A DNA stretch of 64,000 bases from positions 23,013,488 to 23,077,487 of the forward strand of contig CM046837.1 of assembly GCA_025618425.1 (NCBI GenBank). Reading direction: 5' to 3'. Shown here one piece after another: positions 46,387-57,599 of the stretch; within the stretch, counting starts at the first letter, position 1; each line of letters starts with the position of its first letter. Made by a program: the position numbers and the translations under genes. This DNA is from Heliocidaris tuberculata (lineage: Eukaryota; Echinodermata; Echinoidea; Camarodonta; Echinometridae). The notes beneath the pieces are model-generated. The model did no database searches, was not told where the DNA came from, and was given only the letters and a program-made list of their open reading frames with translations.

Positions 46387-49300
46387 TTACAACTGCGTAC
46401 TTGTAAGAAGCACGTGGAATGCTCTCAGTTGTGGGGTAAGAGCATCTCCCGAGCATTGATACACCACACTTGCAAAGAATGAAAAAAAAGTATGTAGGCA
46501 AGGGGGGTAGTGGACGTCAAAGGCATAAAAGGCCTTGAAAAGCCGATCAAACGCTAGCACAACATTCTCCCCAGCTGGCACACACTTGTTGTCCAGGACC
46601 AGGAAGAACTGCTCTGGCTGAACCTCTGGGCCAAGACACAGGAGGAATTGCTGGGTGAGTTTAGCTGGTTTCCTTGCAGTGTATGCAGCAGCATCTGTTC
46701 CAGCCTGTCAATGAGAGGAAATACATTGGTGGGTATAATCAAGTTCAAGTTCATTTTATTTGTCCCCGAAGGGAAAGTTGCTCTGTTCACAAATTAAAAA
46801 ACACAATATGTAAATAAATGGTTCCATGACAAGTACATAAATACACAAATTATATAATTGCAAATTATTGTAATATACATAAATATACAAACTCTTGATA
46901 TTGACCCTAGAGGCCCATAAAAAATTGACAAAATAATTACATAATCAAATGAATAATAGTGGAGATTTAATATCACAGCGTTTCCCTGGCCGAGGACTGT
47001 TTACATACGATTAGCATTCCAATTGCCAACACTTTTATTTGCCAAAATAACAGAATATTTCTAGTTTGGAATTACAGAAAAGAAAAAAATATAAAACAAA
47101 CACAATGGCCTGAATTCACAAAGGAGGTTTAAATTTAAACCATGGATTATTTAAAGTTTGTGGTATAAGTACGCTTGATTTTGCGCATGCACTTACAATG
47201 GTCCAATGATCCCTTGTAATGAAAGCGTGTGCTTGGCAAAATGCGCTAATTTTACGCTTGTTGCCATGGTAAATTAATTTGCTTAAACCTGTGTTAGTTC
47301 TTGGTCGAAACCATGGCAACAAGTGTAAAATTAGCGCATTTTGCCAAGCACACGCGTTCATTACCAGGGATCATTGGACCTTTCTAAGTGCATGCACTAA
47401 ATCAAGCGTACTTATACCACAAAATTTAAATAATCCATGGTTTAAATTTAAACCTCCTTTGTGAATTCCAGCCAATAAGATTCCTAAGTATTGAGTTATG
47501 CTTGAAAATTCTTCTTTTTTTTTTTTTTTTGTGGGGGGGGGGGGGGGGGGGGAGCAGAGTAAAATAAAAGGAGAGTAAAGTTTTCTTCAGAGCACACATG
47601 TATAACATTTTGGGGAAATTAGATAATTTAAAGAATATGTGCCATTTGCTTACTGGTTCATGTTGGAACAGGTACCCAACAGCAGCAGCCCGGGATTCAG
47701 CACACGTCTTCCTCCCACCTTTCCGACCGGTGAACGCATTAGAGGAATGAAGCAAGTAGCTCAGTATGTGGAAGGCACACAGGTCGGCTGTATAATGCAG
47801 AACATACCATCAATTTCTAACTAAGTTTAAACATGCAAGTAGGTCATAATGGGAGGGTATACTAGCAAGTGTCAGAGAGTGCATACTACAACTTCTTTAA
47901 AGCACTGACATGTTTAACAATAAGCTGTCCAATAATTACTGATGTCTTTTTTTGTGTGTGTTTTTTTAGGATAAAGGTACACCAAAACAGAGTTTGGAAT
48001 TTAATTACCAAGATATAAAAAAATGTTAGCTGCATGCCGCAAAACAAGCGTACATTTTCATGAAAAAACCTGGGCATGAAACTAGCTAGGAGGTATCTGA
48101 GGGCACATGATGACAAAATTTAAGAAGTGTCTATATAAAAGTCTTTATGTCAATAATGAAATGGAAGTTTTTATTGATTCCTACAGATACAAAAATTGGT
48201 GATCATGCATATAATCTTTCCTTTCACAATGTATGATGCTAGGCACTTGGATGTGTCAATAAATCAATACAATTTACAATGGATGGTTCTGAGAGAGTTA
48301 AACAATGCCTTTAATACACTTATGTCTACTGATAAAACATATTTTCAAAAGAGATCATGTACAAACATTGTATTTTAAACAGCAAACCTTACCATTTTCA
48401 TGTTCAAATTTCCTGAAAATGGTGTCTGCAGTAGAGTAGTTTCTTCCCACAGCCATGATGCGTGGAAAGTATTCGTTTCTCCACGATATGATCAAATTAT
48501 CACATTTCTCGCCAAACTGGAGCTGAAATTCCAGATCAATCTGAAAGGAAAAAGAGGACATTAATAAGGACCTGGAAAAGATATTCAGTACAAGTTTAAC
48601 AATTGGTTTAGGCTCTTAAAAAAAAGAGAGAGAGAATTTTTTGCCGTTACTAACCATAAGCAAAGTTTACATCAGCATAATTTGCAAGCTGAGTTTATAA
48701 ATATGTATATCTTTAAATCGGCTAATATGTAAAAGTTGAACCATGACTCGGTAACAGGTGGTGCTATTAGCTTCAGCCTTACAACTGTGGGGGCACAGAT
48801 ATTCATTTGCATTTCAAAGTTAAATGCAAATTGCAATGTCCTGTGGATGTCATGCTGTTACACCTCTCTTTATTTTCATATTGCACAGTAATAACAAACC
48901 AAGGAAATATTCTGATAGGTCCTACCAATTTGTACTGGTATGGCTGCAAAGTATTGGTCAAGAAAGCTGTTTAGTAGTTATTAGAGCAGGAATAAATTAA
49001 AATTTTTACTCAAATGTAATGCCATTACCATATGGAATTGCCCATATACCCACACTATAATTCATCAGCCCTATGTCCCTCATAATTTTGTTAACACATA
49101 GTTTAAACAAAGCGATAGCCATAATGGCCCGAATTCACAAAGGTGGTTTTGAAAACCGTGGTTTGAAACCGTGGTCTATGCAGATTTTCTGTATAAATTA
49201 CGCTTAATTTAGCGCGTATATTGCAAAAAGTCCATTAACGTTGCGCGCTTTTGTTAATAAGCGCCAAATTCACGCTTGTTGCGATGGTGTGAAACCACAG

Positions 49301-52300
49301 TTTATGTAAATTAACTTACATAAAGAGTGGACTCATTAATTCAAAACAGTGGTCTCATTAATGCAAAAACCATGCCAACAAGCGTGAATTTAGCGCATTG
49401 TGACAAAAGCGCGCAACGTTAATGGAACTTTTGCAATATACGCGCTAAATTAAGCGTAATTTATACAGAAAATCTGCATAGACCACGGTTTCAAACCACG
49501 GTTTTCAAAACCACCTTTGTGAATTCGGGCCAATGTGTCTTGCCCTGTTTGCACACAATCATTCTAAGTAGAAACTTGCAGGTAATTTTTTTAATATTTG
49601 ACCTCATCTTGAGCTTTGACCTACTTATGTGACCTTTGACCCCAAATATAATGGCGGTCCCCATGCTCAATCCACCAACCCAATTTGGTCAATATTGAAC
49701 CATTTGCCGTGAAGTTTTCGCAATCGTTACGGGCGGACGGACGACATGTGGATCTCTTAGTCTCGCTCCACCTCGATGGGGCTCGACAAAAACTATTTGA
49801 TCAACTTACCAAACTTGGCATGTCTTGGAACCTTGGATATCTGGCCAGGACATCTGTTATCGTCAGCCCATCTTGCTTAATTTCGTCTCTTCGATGTGGG
49901 AATGTTTCTTTGAAGCTGGCCTTTATCATGGCTACATTATCTGGTGTTGGGTGATGATATTTCATCCACTCTACCTGCAATTTTGAATGACACATTAATT
50001 AGCAGAGTTGGGCAATGTGGCTGAAGTCTAAGGCCAAATGTGGAATTCTAAATCGTTCATTGCTGCCCGCCCCTGGTATAATTTTAGTCAATTTAGAGTC
50101 AATTTGAGATAAAGCCCAGGCATGGAAAAAGCTTAACCACCATTCACACAAAATTTGCACCTATGCACTCCCGAATGAACCTAATGCCATGGCACACAAA
50201 GACTTTTTTAGAAATTTCCTTACAAAAATTACTGTAAAGGTTTTAGAATCAAAAAGTTTTACATTGCTTTTTAAACTTATTTTACTCAGATCACATTGTA
50301 GGGGCACAATAATTGTATGCTAAACATAATAATGTAAACAAGAAAAAAAGCCTACAGAACTTTCAGTACCAAGCAGTAACTACCAAGAAATATCTTAAAA
50401 TACACATTCAAAGAAAATCACAAATATGATCAATAATGTATCACTAGAAACTAGCTAGTTAACAGATAGCAATCATATCAGTTTAAAGTCAACTATATAT
50501 CAGGTAATTAAACAATAATACAAATAAAACTACCTCCCAGCATCTGCGATATACGAGCGCTTCGCCCCCCCAAAAAAACAACAATGTTTCAATGACGTCA
50601 ATAAGGGGAACAATCCTGTCCAAGCAGACAACGTCCAATAAAGAATGAACATAAGTGCGGTGCAGTTATTTCTCAAATTATAACAAAATTAGTGTATTCA
50701 AACGTGCCCATATTTCACACCATTCTAAAATGTGAATGAAACAGATTCTGATTACTGAAATCTTTTGTTTGTAAATATATAGGATGAGGGCTAATGAACA
50801 ATCAAAGAAACCACACTTTCAAATTGAAAAGCCCGCTGAATAATTGCAAGGACGGTATTTATCCCTCATTCAACGCCGAACGTCCAGCGGTGTATGCAGC
50901 TGTGAATGCAATCGCGTCTATTTTGTTTACAAGCAACTGATTCCTTTATTCTTGTAACGCTTCATTTTCCATCCAAATAAACCCATGCACGGGGTTCGAG
51001 TGAGGCAATATATGGATTAAACATAACAGACTAATGCTAGTGAAGTGAAATAACTGAAGAGAAGATGACAAAACAGGCACTGAAAATATGTGTCTGCTTG
51101 TGCAATTAACGTCCTCCCTTTGACGTCACACATTTCAGCGGCTTTCGGAGAGCTGTTCAGGTGCTATGTCGGGGCTGTATTTTAGCCATTTGTAATTGAT
51201 AATAATCATTACTTCGAATGTTTGCTAGCGTCGAATTTTGACAAACTTGTCCGGTCTAAGCTTCACCTACGCAATAATGAAAATTAAGTCAGTTTTAAAA
51301 ACCAATGAATATCTACTTTATTTTCTTTTTTTTTTTCTTTTTTTTTTTTGGTTGCTCCTCCCGAATTTCAAGCCACTTTCCTGTGTATTTATATTCATAA
51401 AGACTTCCCCCCCCCCCAGTTTCCTTCTTGTTGCAGTATTTCATCCCCCTGGATCATTTTTCCCCGTACAGTTTGTACACATTCAAGCATCAGTTAAATT
51501 ACCTACCCAACGCTGTAAGGCGCCCTTTCCCCCAAGGCGTTACATCCAACCCTGTACAAAATCGGCTAGCTGTCCGATCTTCCCCAAGTTCAGTGGCGGC
51601 ACCAAGGGGGGGGGGGGGGGGGGGGCATGGGAGGGGGCATTTGCCCCCCCCCCCCCCAATAATTTTTAGAGTGAAAAAAAAATAAAAGGGTGGGAAATGA
51701 GAAAGAAAAGAAAAGGAAAGAAAAAAGTGAAAAAGGAATGGAGAAAAGAAGGAAAAAGAAAGAAAACGGAAAAAACGGAAACTTGGAAAACAGTGGTGGC
51801 ATCAAGGTGGGGGGGGGGGGGGGGGGGAAGGGGTGATTCCCTGGACCCTACCCACTCGCGCTTGATTTTGCGATACATGCAAATTTTTTTTGTCCGCCCT
51901 TGCCCCCCCCCCATTTTCTTTTGCCACCCATTTGCCCCCCCCCCCCAACTTTAAAAATCCTGGTGCCGCCACTGTCCAAGTTAGACCACCCTACTAACTT
52001 AGAACCTAACTTAGTAACTTTACTAATACTATTAAACTGTTACAGAATCGAAAACGACTTTGCAACAACTTGCTTTCATCTTTAATAACAAAGTTAGACC
52101 CTAGGCTACTTTATAACTTGGATTTGGAAAATGGTAAATAACCGGAGGTGCGCGGGGGCAATTTATACAGTGCACGGACAGCCAAAACCCCCGATTATGG
52201 CCTTGTCCCATAGTCCATACCTTGGGCCGAGGTATGGGACAAGGCCATAATCGGGTTCAAAATGACTTTCAAATTGTCAGGTAATCATGTTCTTACATAT

Positions 52301-52957
52301 CACATTGTCCTTTCAGCTCTCAGATTTCCGATTATTTGATGAAAATGATTTTGGTTTTGGCCAGAAATGTCGTCAAAATCACACATGTTTCACTGCTGAA
52401 TCTTGTGCACATCGTCCTACTGCCGCTGCCGCTGGGCTAGATTTGCTTGCACACAAATGAATACAGCACGCTCGCCTGGTCCCCTATTATCCGGGTTTGC
52501 TAGCCCGTGTAATGTAGTTAGGCCTAACTTAGTTAGGTCCAACTTACATGGCTTTTAACAATCTATCAGTAGTACGTGGTAAAGAAGAATTTTAAAGAAA
52601 TACAGGTCAAGGTAATTTCACAAATTTGATTATGTCACAGTGCTAAAGTTTGGCCTTCAAAACAGAAAAACTTTTTAAAAAGCGTCCGCCACCTCCAAAC
52701 CAAAAGCCCATGACAACGCCTAACGGTTACCACAGCTTTACGCCTCGCTCGATCTGTCCGACCCCGAGTACGGAGTAACAGTTAACATTTAGGCCTACGG
52801 TAGAGTAAGACTAAAGTTCGAGATAAAGTCTGAGGCTGTTCTGTATTACTACTATTATTAATACTATTATTCGCTTACCTTCAAACACTCTGATCACTTC
52901 ATCTGACACCCCTTTCGAAGTAAGAAACTTCCGTAGACTTGTTGCAGCGACATCCAT
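46387..52957 (-). CDS. Multi-exon gene of a SAM-like, largely uncharacterised family
   Basis: Minus-strand exons, with phases that fit: 52957-52879 (from ATG, 26 codons plus 1), [at least one exon missing], 49974-49810 (55 codons), 48540-48393, 47787-47654, and terminal 46704-46387 with stop. All seen borders are GT-AG. Exon 1 reads LRKFLTSKGVSDEVIRVFE, like the first helices of a SAM domain. Later exons carry VEWMKYHHPTPDNVAMIKAS with VLARYPRF, then IDLEFQLQFGEKCDNLI, HILSYLLH with GRKGGRK, and finally QQFLLCLGPEVQPEQFFLVL with VVLAFDRLFKAFYAFDVHYP. From memory this matches a multi-copy family of uncharacterised proteins in fishes and marine invertebrates, often named SAMD3-like. Molecular function unknown. 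Exon 1 phase 1 does not fit the next exon, so one or more middle exons were missed or lost. The gene lies wholly within the 8.5-kb unit and is transcribed inward from its right end. Confidence 0.75.
46735..46990 (-). mobile_element. LINE 3'-end remnant in the last intron of the SAM-like gene
   Basis: The phrase TTCAAGTTCATTTTATTTGTCCC on the plus strand is the reverse complement of a CR1/L2-like 3' tail. No coding part is seen. Confidence 0.45.
47107..47473. mobile_element. AAT-flanked fold-back element 1
   Basis: Ends GGCCTGAATTCACAAAGGAG and CTCCTTTGTGAATTCCAGCC, flanked by AAT on both sides (47104-47106, 47474-47476). Long arms include GTTTAAATTTAAACCATGG and GCGCATTTTGCCAAGCACAC. Lies in an intron of the SAM-like gene. 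Confidence 0.88.
47518..47552. repeat. T run followed by G run
   Basis: About 17 T followed by a GTGG and a G run of about 20. Confidence 0.95.
49126..49531. mobile_element. AAT-flanked fold-back element 2
   Basis: Ends GGCCCGAATTCACAAAGGTG and CACCTTTGTGAATTCGGGCC, with AAT on both sides (49123-49125, 49532-49534). Arms carry GTGGTCTATGCAGATTTTCT and GCGTATATTGCAAAA with their partners. Same terminal family as the element at 47107. Lies in an intron of the SAM-like gene. Confidence 0.9.
50000..51230 (-). other. Intron sequence of the SAM-like gene, no exon found
   Basis: Searched by eye for the missing exon on the minus strand. A short CGAAGCGCTCG tract near 50545-50570 looks repeat-derived. 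Nothing with both good splice sites and the right phase was found. Confidence 0.4.
51590..51974. mobile_element. G/C-run element with CAGTGGCGGCACCA ends
   Basis: The left end CAGTGGCGGCACCAAGGGG and right end TCCTGGTGCCGCCACTG are inverted copies. Between them lie G and C runs, an A/G-rich tract, and a second internal CAGTGGTGGCATCAAGGTG start, which suggests nesting or internal duplication. The proline- and glycine-rich frames are by-products. Confidence 0.75.
52191..52256. repeat. Perfect hairpin, CCCGATTATGGCCTTGTCCC arms
   Basis: Arms of about 23 bases, CCCGATTATGGCCTTGTCCC(ATA) and its exact complement, separated by about 20 bases that include CCTTGGGCCGAGG, itself partly palindromic. 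Lies in an intron of the SAM-like gene. Confidence 0.85.
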
Positions 52958-53224
52958 CGTGGCTCGATAAAAGCATGCATATGTAGCGTCCGGTCGGTTT
53001 ATATTTATACAAGCTATGCGTTTCGCCTTTGGCCGGCCTTCCCTGGCCTGGCCCTCGAGATATGCAGCGCATATATGCAGCGCGATGCAGCATCGAATCT
53101 CTGCGCTGCATAGCGCATAGCGCGCGCAGCGCTGGCAAATTACACGGTTTGTGATTGGGTGAAAGTAGACACGTGAAGGAAATTTTCTCAATTCTTATTG
53201 GTCCAGCCAAGGAGTCATAATTAT
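52958..53224 (-). promoter_or_regulatory. Candidate 5' region of the SAM-like gene
   Basis: Sequence just upstream of the ATG at 52957, rich in GCAGCGCATATATGCAGCGC-type short palindromes (53066-53135). CpG is denser here than in neighbouring DNA. Its position next to the right end repeats of the 8.5-kb unit suggests the gene brings its own promoter. Inferred only. Confidence 0.4.
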
Positions 53225-53464
53225 ACATTCACTCAAAATTCACTCTGCTTGTTTTTCACTCGGCAAAATGTACAGAACAAAATTTTCAGTCAGTTATAAC
53301 TTCAGGATAGCGAAAATTCACTCATTACTGAGTGAAATTTTATTCACTCCATCGGCGAAGTGAAATATTCACTCGATTTTTTTAAGAGAGTATACCTGCA
53401 TTGCATTTTGAACCTCACATATACAGAATAAAATATTTTTGAGTAATTGGTCCCCTTTAAAGCT

Positions 53465-55860
53465 GTCTCAAACTGGTAGAATTTAAACAGCGCTATCTTA
53501 CGGTTATTCCTAAATTAAGCTTATAATTCGTCTGCTGACAGGCAGAACGGCATTAATTTATATGCTGTTTATGCCCTTCTGGCTCTCAAAAGACAAATTA
53601 TAGATAAGTCGCATTTCAAATCAAATTTTAACTAACAATTCGCTATGAAAATAAGCACATTTTCTTTATTTCAGAATATTGCTTTTGACTTGCCAATTAC
53701 GCGATCTCTCCTACCTACTACAAGCCGAAAGGTGGCGTGGTTCCAGATTTGGCAGAGTTTACACTATGAACTGCCCGGCCATTCTCTCTCAATACTTTCT
53801 CTTCTTTGTCTCATAATTGTTTCGACAGGTCTCATTTGCCACTTGTTTATTCCTTGGACATTTTCTCTCAAAGTAATCTGATTAAGTATTTGTGAAAAGA
53901 CGTAATCCAGGAAAAAACAAAACATTTTTAATATTCTCTGTACAGCATGTGAGTCTATGGCGAAGGTCATTTATCTTAAATTTGTATTAATGTTTTTATT
54001 ACGGTCATAAACCATTGCCAAACCTCTGGAAACGGTCTTGATACGAACCCCATTATTATGACGGGAGGAAGGACGTTCTGTCCGTGGTTGGCTCGTAAAC
54101 TAGTTTATGTATTCATACCCGTTGCACATTATAGTTTACTCCATTCTCTCATTTCATTAAGCAGCACTCATTATTCCATCAATATAAAATGTATTATGTA
54201 TCGATACCACATATTAATGAAACATGCTTCTATATTTGAGATTGAATATCATTATCCACTGCTTGTCCCAACTGATGGGAATTATAACAGGTCTGGGCAA
54301 ACAACTATGCCTGGAGACCGTTAATTCCTCCTCATAGAGAGACAAGGTCATCGTTCCTGGCTGAGCTACGGAAAATACGAAATTATGATTGTTTCGATCA
54401 TTTATACAAATAATTTTGAGAAAGTAGCTCGAAAAACGAATACAGTGGGAAATTCCATGCTAAAATAAACTTCGAACGAAAGGAATTGACCAACGATAAG
54501 TCAACTTTCTTCATAAGGAACATAGTCTCACGTCCAGACGTCTGCTGTAAAACCGTGTAAATTTATGAAATGCGCTTGTTTTACAAATATATGCAATACA
54601 TTTGTTATAAAGCTTTGCAGTGAAATTCAGTTCTAATAATACTTAGTGTATTTTCCTGTTATTTATGAATACAAATAGCAATAAATAAATTTAATAAATT
54701 GTGCTTAAAGTTCTCCAGGCTTCGAAGTCCGAAAGACAACATAATCTTGCAAAGCTGGTAAAACAAACATAACATCATGGAGGCTTTCATCAAATATAAT
54801 GTATATATTTGCGGTGAGAAATCGAATGAATGAGAGATTAAATGTTTATAGCTGAATTCATTGTTCCTCCTTAATACTGACTTCTTTTTTGTGGAGGTAC
54901 CTGCTGGAGTGCAAAACCTGTCTCCGCCGGGTCGCCGGTATATCCCCCAAAGAAGCATCAAACTTGTTGGCTGCAGTGCATCATCTGTGTGGATACACCT
55001 TCTTTTTTCCTCTTTGTCAATGCCAGTTCGTGAAATATGAACTGAAATATGAACATATTATTTTCGAATTTAATTAGCTTGATATGTGGCCCACTCATTT
55101 GGCCTACCCCCTAAACTGAAAAATTACTTGTGTGTGGTCATGTACACTGCCTAGTAGTTGTCCTGCCGAAAGTTTATGGGGAAATCATCAAAATACTCAT
55201 GTTACGTTACGTAGCTATAACAGCATGCTAACGATGAAACATTCCGATTGGGAACCTCAATATTCATCCCCTCGAATTAATGATATGATTCCTGGCTCCT
55301 AAAGAAATATTTCAGTTGTGACTTGCTCAGCCCCCATATTTTATTTTTTTCTCAGTACTGAAATGACTGTTCTTATTATTTTTATTTAATGATGATGACT
55401 GTAATAATAAGAATCATGAACTACTTTCCTGAGAGTCGACCTTATACTTTCAAACGGGCAATCGCTGACCTCCCTTGACACCCAGCGAAGTACGTCATGC
55501 ACATGAGTCATAGGGCGCGTTCATTTTATAAAGGGGGAGTAGTTGTACTTTGAGAGGCGCTGTGGTTACAACCTCAAAACAGACATTTTCGCTATATACT
55601 CCATTTTCATTCGTTTCCTATATTAATTCTCTTTTCTCTCTTACTTATAAATTCCTATACACGCATCTCACAATCTATGCACTCGAATAAATACACAACT
55701 TATACTTTTTATAAATACACAACTTATACTTTTTAATCTCTTATACTTTTTGAAAAATCTCTTGTACTTATTCTTTTCAATCTCTTAGAAAGCAAAGTCT
55801 GTATAAGTATATCAAAAAGTTGAATATTCATTCATTTTACCTTGCTTCATCCTAAAATAT
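53465..55860. other. Non-coding stretch
   Basis: The first bases continue the duplicated segment. Frames at 53645-53881, 54058-54324 and 54659-55077 have no domain or convincing splice context. I see no gene. Confidence 0.45.
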
Positions 55861-55864
55861 ACGT

Positions 55865-56175
55865 TGTCAGTATTCATGTTGAATGTATACTTATCTGCAA
55901 GTGATATAAGAATTAACAGTGATCAGTTTCTATTTGACTTTTTAAATGTTTTGTTTGTATTTTGTATTTTGTGTTTCGTTTGTTTGTTGTTTTTTTTTGT
56001 TATTTTTTTGTTTGTTTGTTTTTTGGTAAACAGGCATCCCCAATCACAAGCATTGTTATGCTTTTCAGGGACCATGCCTCCTTCAATTATTGTACTTAAA
56101 CGTTTTTCTTATGTTTGTATCCCATGTATGTAGCAAATCAGAAGGAAATAAATGTTGTTTTGAATTGAATTGAAT
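55865..56175 (+). mobile_element. LINE 3' untranslated tail
   Basis: A T/G-rich segment is followed by GCAAATCAGAAGGAAATAAA and ends TTGAATTGAATTGAATC, the short tandem tail typical of CR1/L2-like elements. No reverse transcriptase part is attached. The 89-codon open frame here is a by-product. Confidence 0.5.
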
Positions 56176-56179
56176 CATT

Positions 56180-57295
56180 GTTGTTAGACAAGATATTTTT
56201 CACTGTATACAAATCGAGTTACCCCACGGTAGAATGGCACAATCCTTTTAATAGACGTTAGTCTGTTCTTCCCGGTAAAACTGTAATATCAAGCGATATA
56301 TTTAGATCAAAATGTAACTAAAGTACAAATATTAAGTTTAGATATGTAGATTTATCTACAAATTGTACATACACCACCTGCTATCTCACACAGTTGTCTA
56401 CAAATAAAAAAAAACACGGTAATATCGTACTTAGAATGGACGAGCAGACCGCTTCACAGGCGCGAAATGTGTTCGTCCGTATTCAGTGCATGCTCTTGCA
56501 TGCACTATATACTTGCGACACGTTCGCGAATTATGTGCCCCAAAACAGCATAAGTGCACCAAATTCCCGTCAACCAATCAGAATAATCTTTAGATGACTA
56601 GTTAGAGGATGTCATATCAAGGAGTTATCACAGAACATATTATGGTCAGTGCGAAATGCTCAATAATTCATCTTGTTCGGAATTCCCACTCGATTAAACG
56701 AGGCGATGTAAGGTCAACGTAGGGAAAATGCTCTCACTGCAACAGGGAAAGGTCTTAGTCGAATGTTGAACTCTTTGCTTTTTGAATTAACTCTCTTTCT
56801 AAACCCAAAAGTGCAGTAGTTTCCTCATAAGCAATCTGCGGGTTTTTAACACTACATTAGAGGATATAGTGTAAAGATTATTAATCCGGGCGAAATGATG
56901 TCAAATATCAATTTGTTTTAAAGCCCTTGTGTGCTTTTATGGATAAACTGAGACAAATTTTCCCGTGTTACAGGACGCTGTGCGAAGTGCGCTGAGCAAA
57001 TGCACTCTTGTCATATGATTCAGGCCAAGATAAAAATTGAATCATTGTTTTTTTCGTCTGGGTTTGTTTTTCGAAAAGGAAGAAGAGGGGGTTCCAATTG
57101 ATTTGATAGTTGATACTTTGACAATAATTTCGACAGTACTATTTACATATACTGTCTGCATGTTGCAGGAGTCTAGAACAGATTGAAAACATGTACTAAA
57201 AATGATTTCTGTCATTTCGATTGCATAGGCTGCGTTAAATTCATCTTGATGTACTGTTTTTTAAAAAATAAAAAAAATCTAATCTAATATAATAT
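56180..57295. other. Non-coding stretch
   Basis: No gene recognised. A 67-codon frame at 56394-56597 has no domain. Confidence 0.4.
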
Positions 57296-57298
57296 AAT

Positions 57299-57594
57299 CA
57301 GGGGCGGATCCGGGGGGCGAATCGGCAGCGGCCTCCCCCTTTTTGAAGCCAGAGGGGGCCGAATCGGCCGCCCCCCCCCCCCTTTCGAAAGCTGTCCAGA
57401 GGGGGCCGAATCGGCCGAATTCTGGACAACTGGCCCCTAAAAATATGAAAACCTTCTTTTCTTTCTTTTTTTGGCTTGTCAGAGGATTCTGGAGGACAAA
57501 AAAAAAATCTGATAAGCCCCTAACCTTTTTTTCTTTGCCTTCCCCCCCCCCCCTTTTTTTTTTTTTTTTACAGAATCCTGGATCCATCCCTGAT
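57299..57594. mobile_element. G/C-run element with CAGGGGCGGATCC ends
   Basis: Left end TCAGGGGCGGATCCGG; right end CCTGGATCCATCCCTGA is its imperfect complement. GGGGCCGAATCGGCCG occurs twice inside, with G, C, A and T runs. Confidence 0.72.
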
Positions 57595-57599
57595 AATTA

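Larger units (their letters stand above)
44857..53390. mobile_element. 8.5-kb TA-flanked unit with inverted ends, carrying a SAM-like gene
   Basis: The left end CTCTCTAAACAAAAATGAGT and the reverse complement of the right end, CTCTCTTAAAAAAATCGAGT, match over about 35 bases. TA flanks both sides (44855-44856, 53391-53392). Both ends are followed by clusters of GAGTGAA/TTCACTC: about 44870-45090 on the left and 53225-53385 on the right. The left duplicated segment (21601-21610, CTAGTATACC) is the exact empty site with a single TA. The only gene seen inside is the minus-strand gene at 46387-52957; no DDE transposase was recognised. Either this is a cargo-bearing or novel transposon, or a small element enlarged by a later insertion. 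Later fold-backs and G/C-run repeats sit within. Confidence 0.75.

Noticed and set aside
54889..55077. Plus-strand frame beginning MWRYLLECKTCLRRV
   Set aside because: No domain, no splice context and overlapping frames of equal quality on the other strand.
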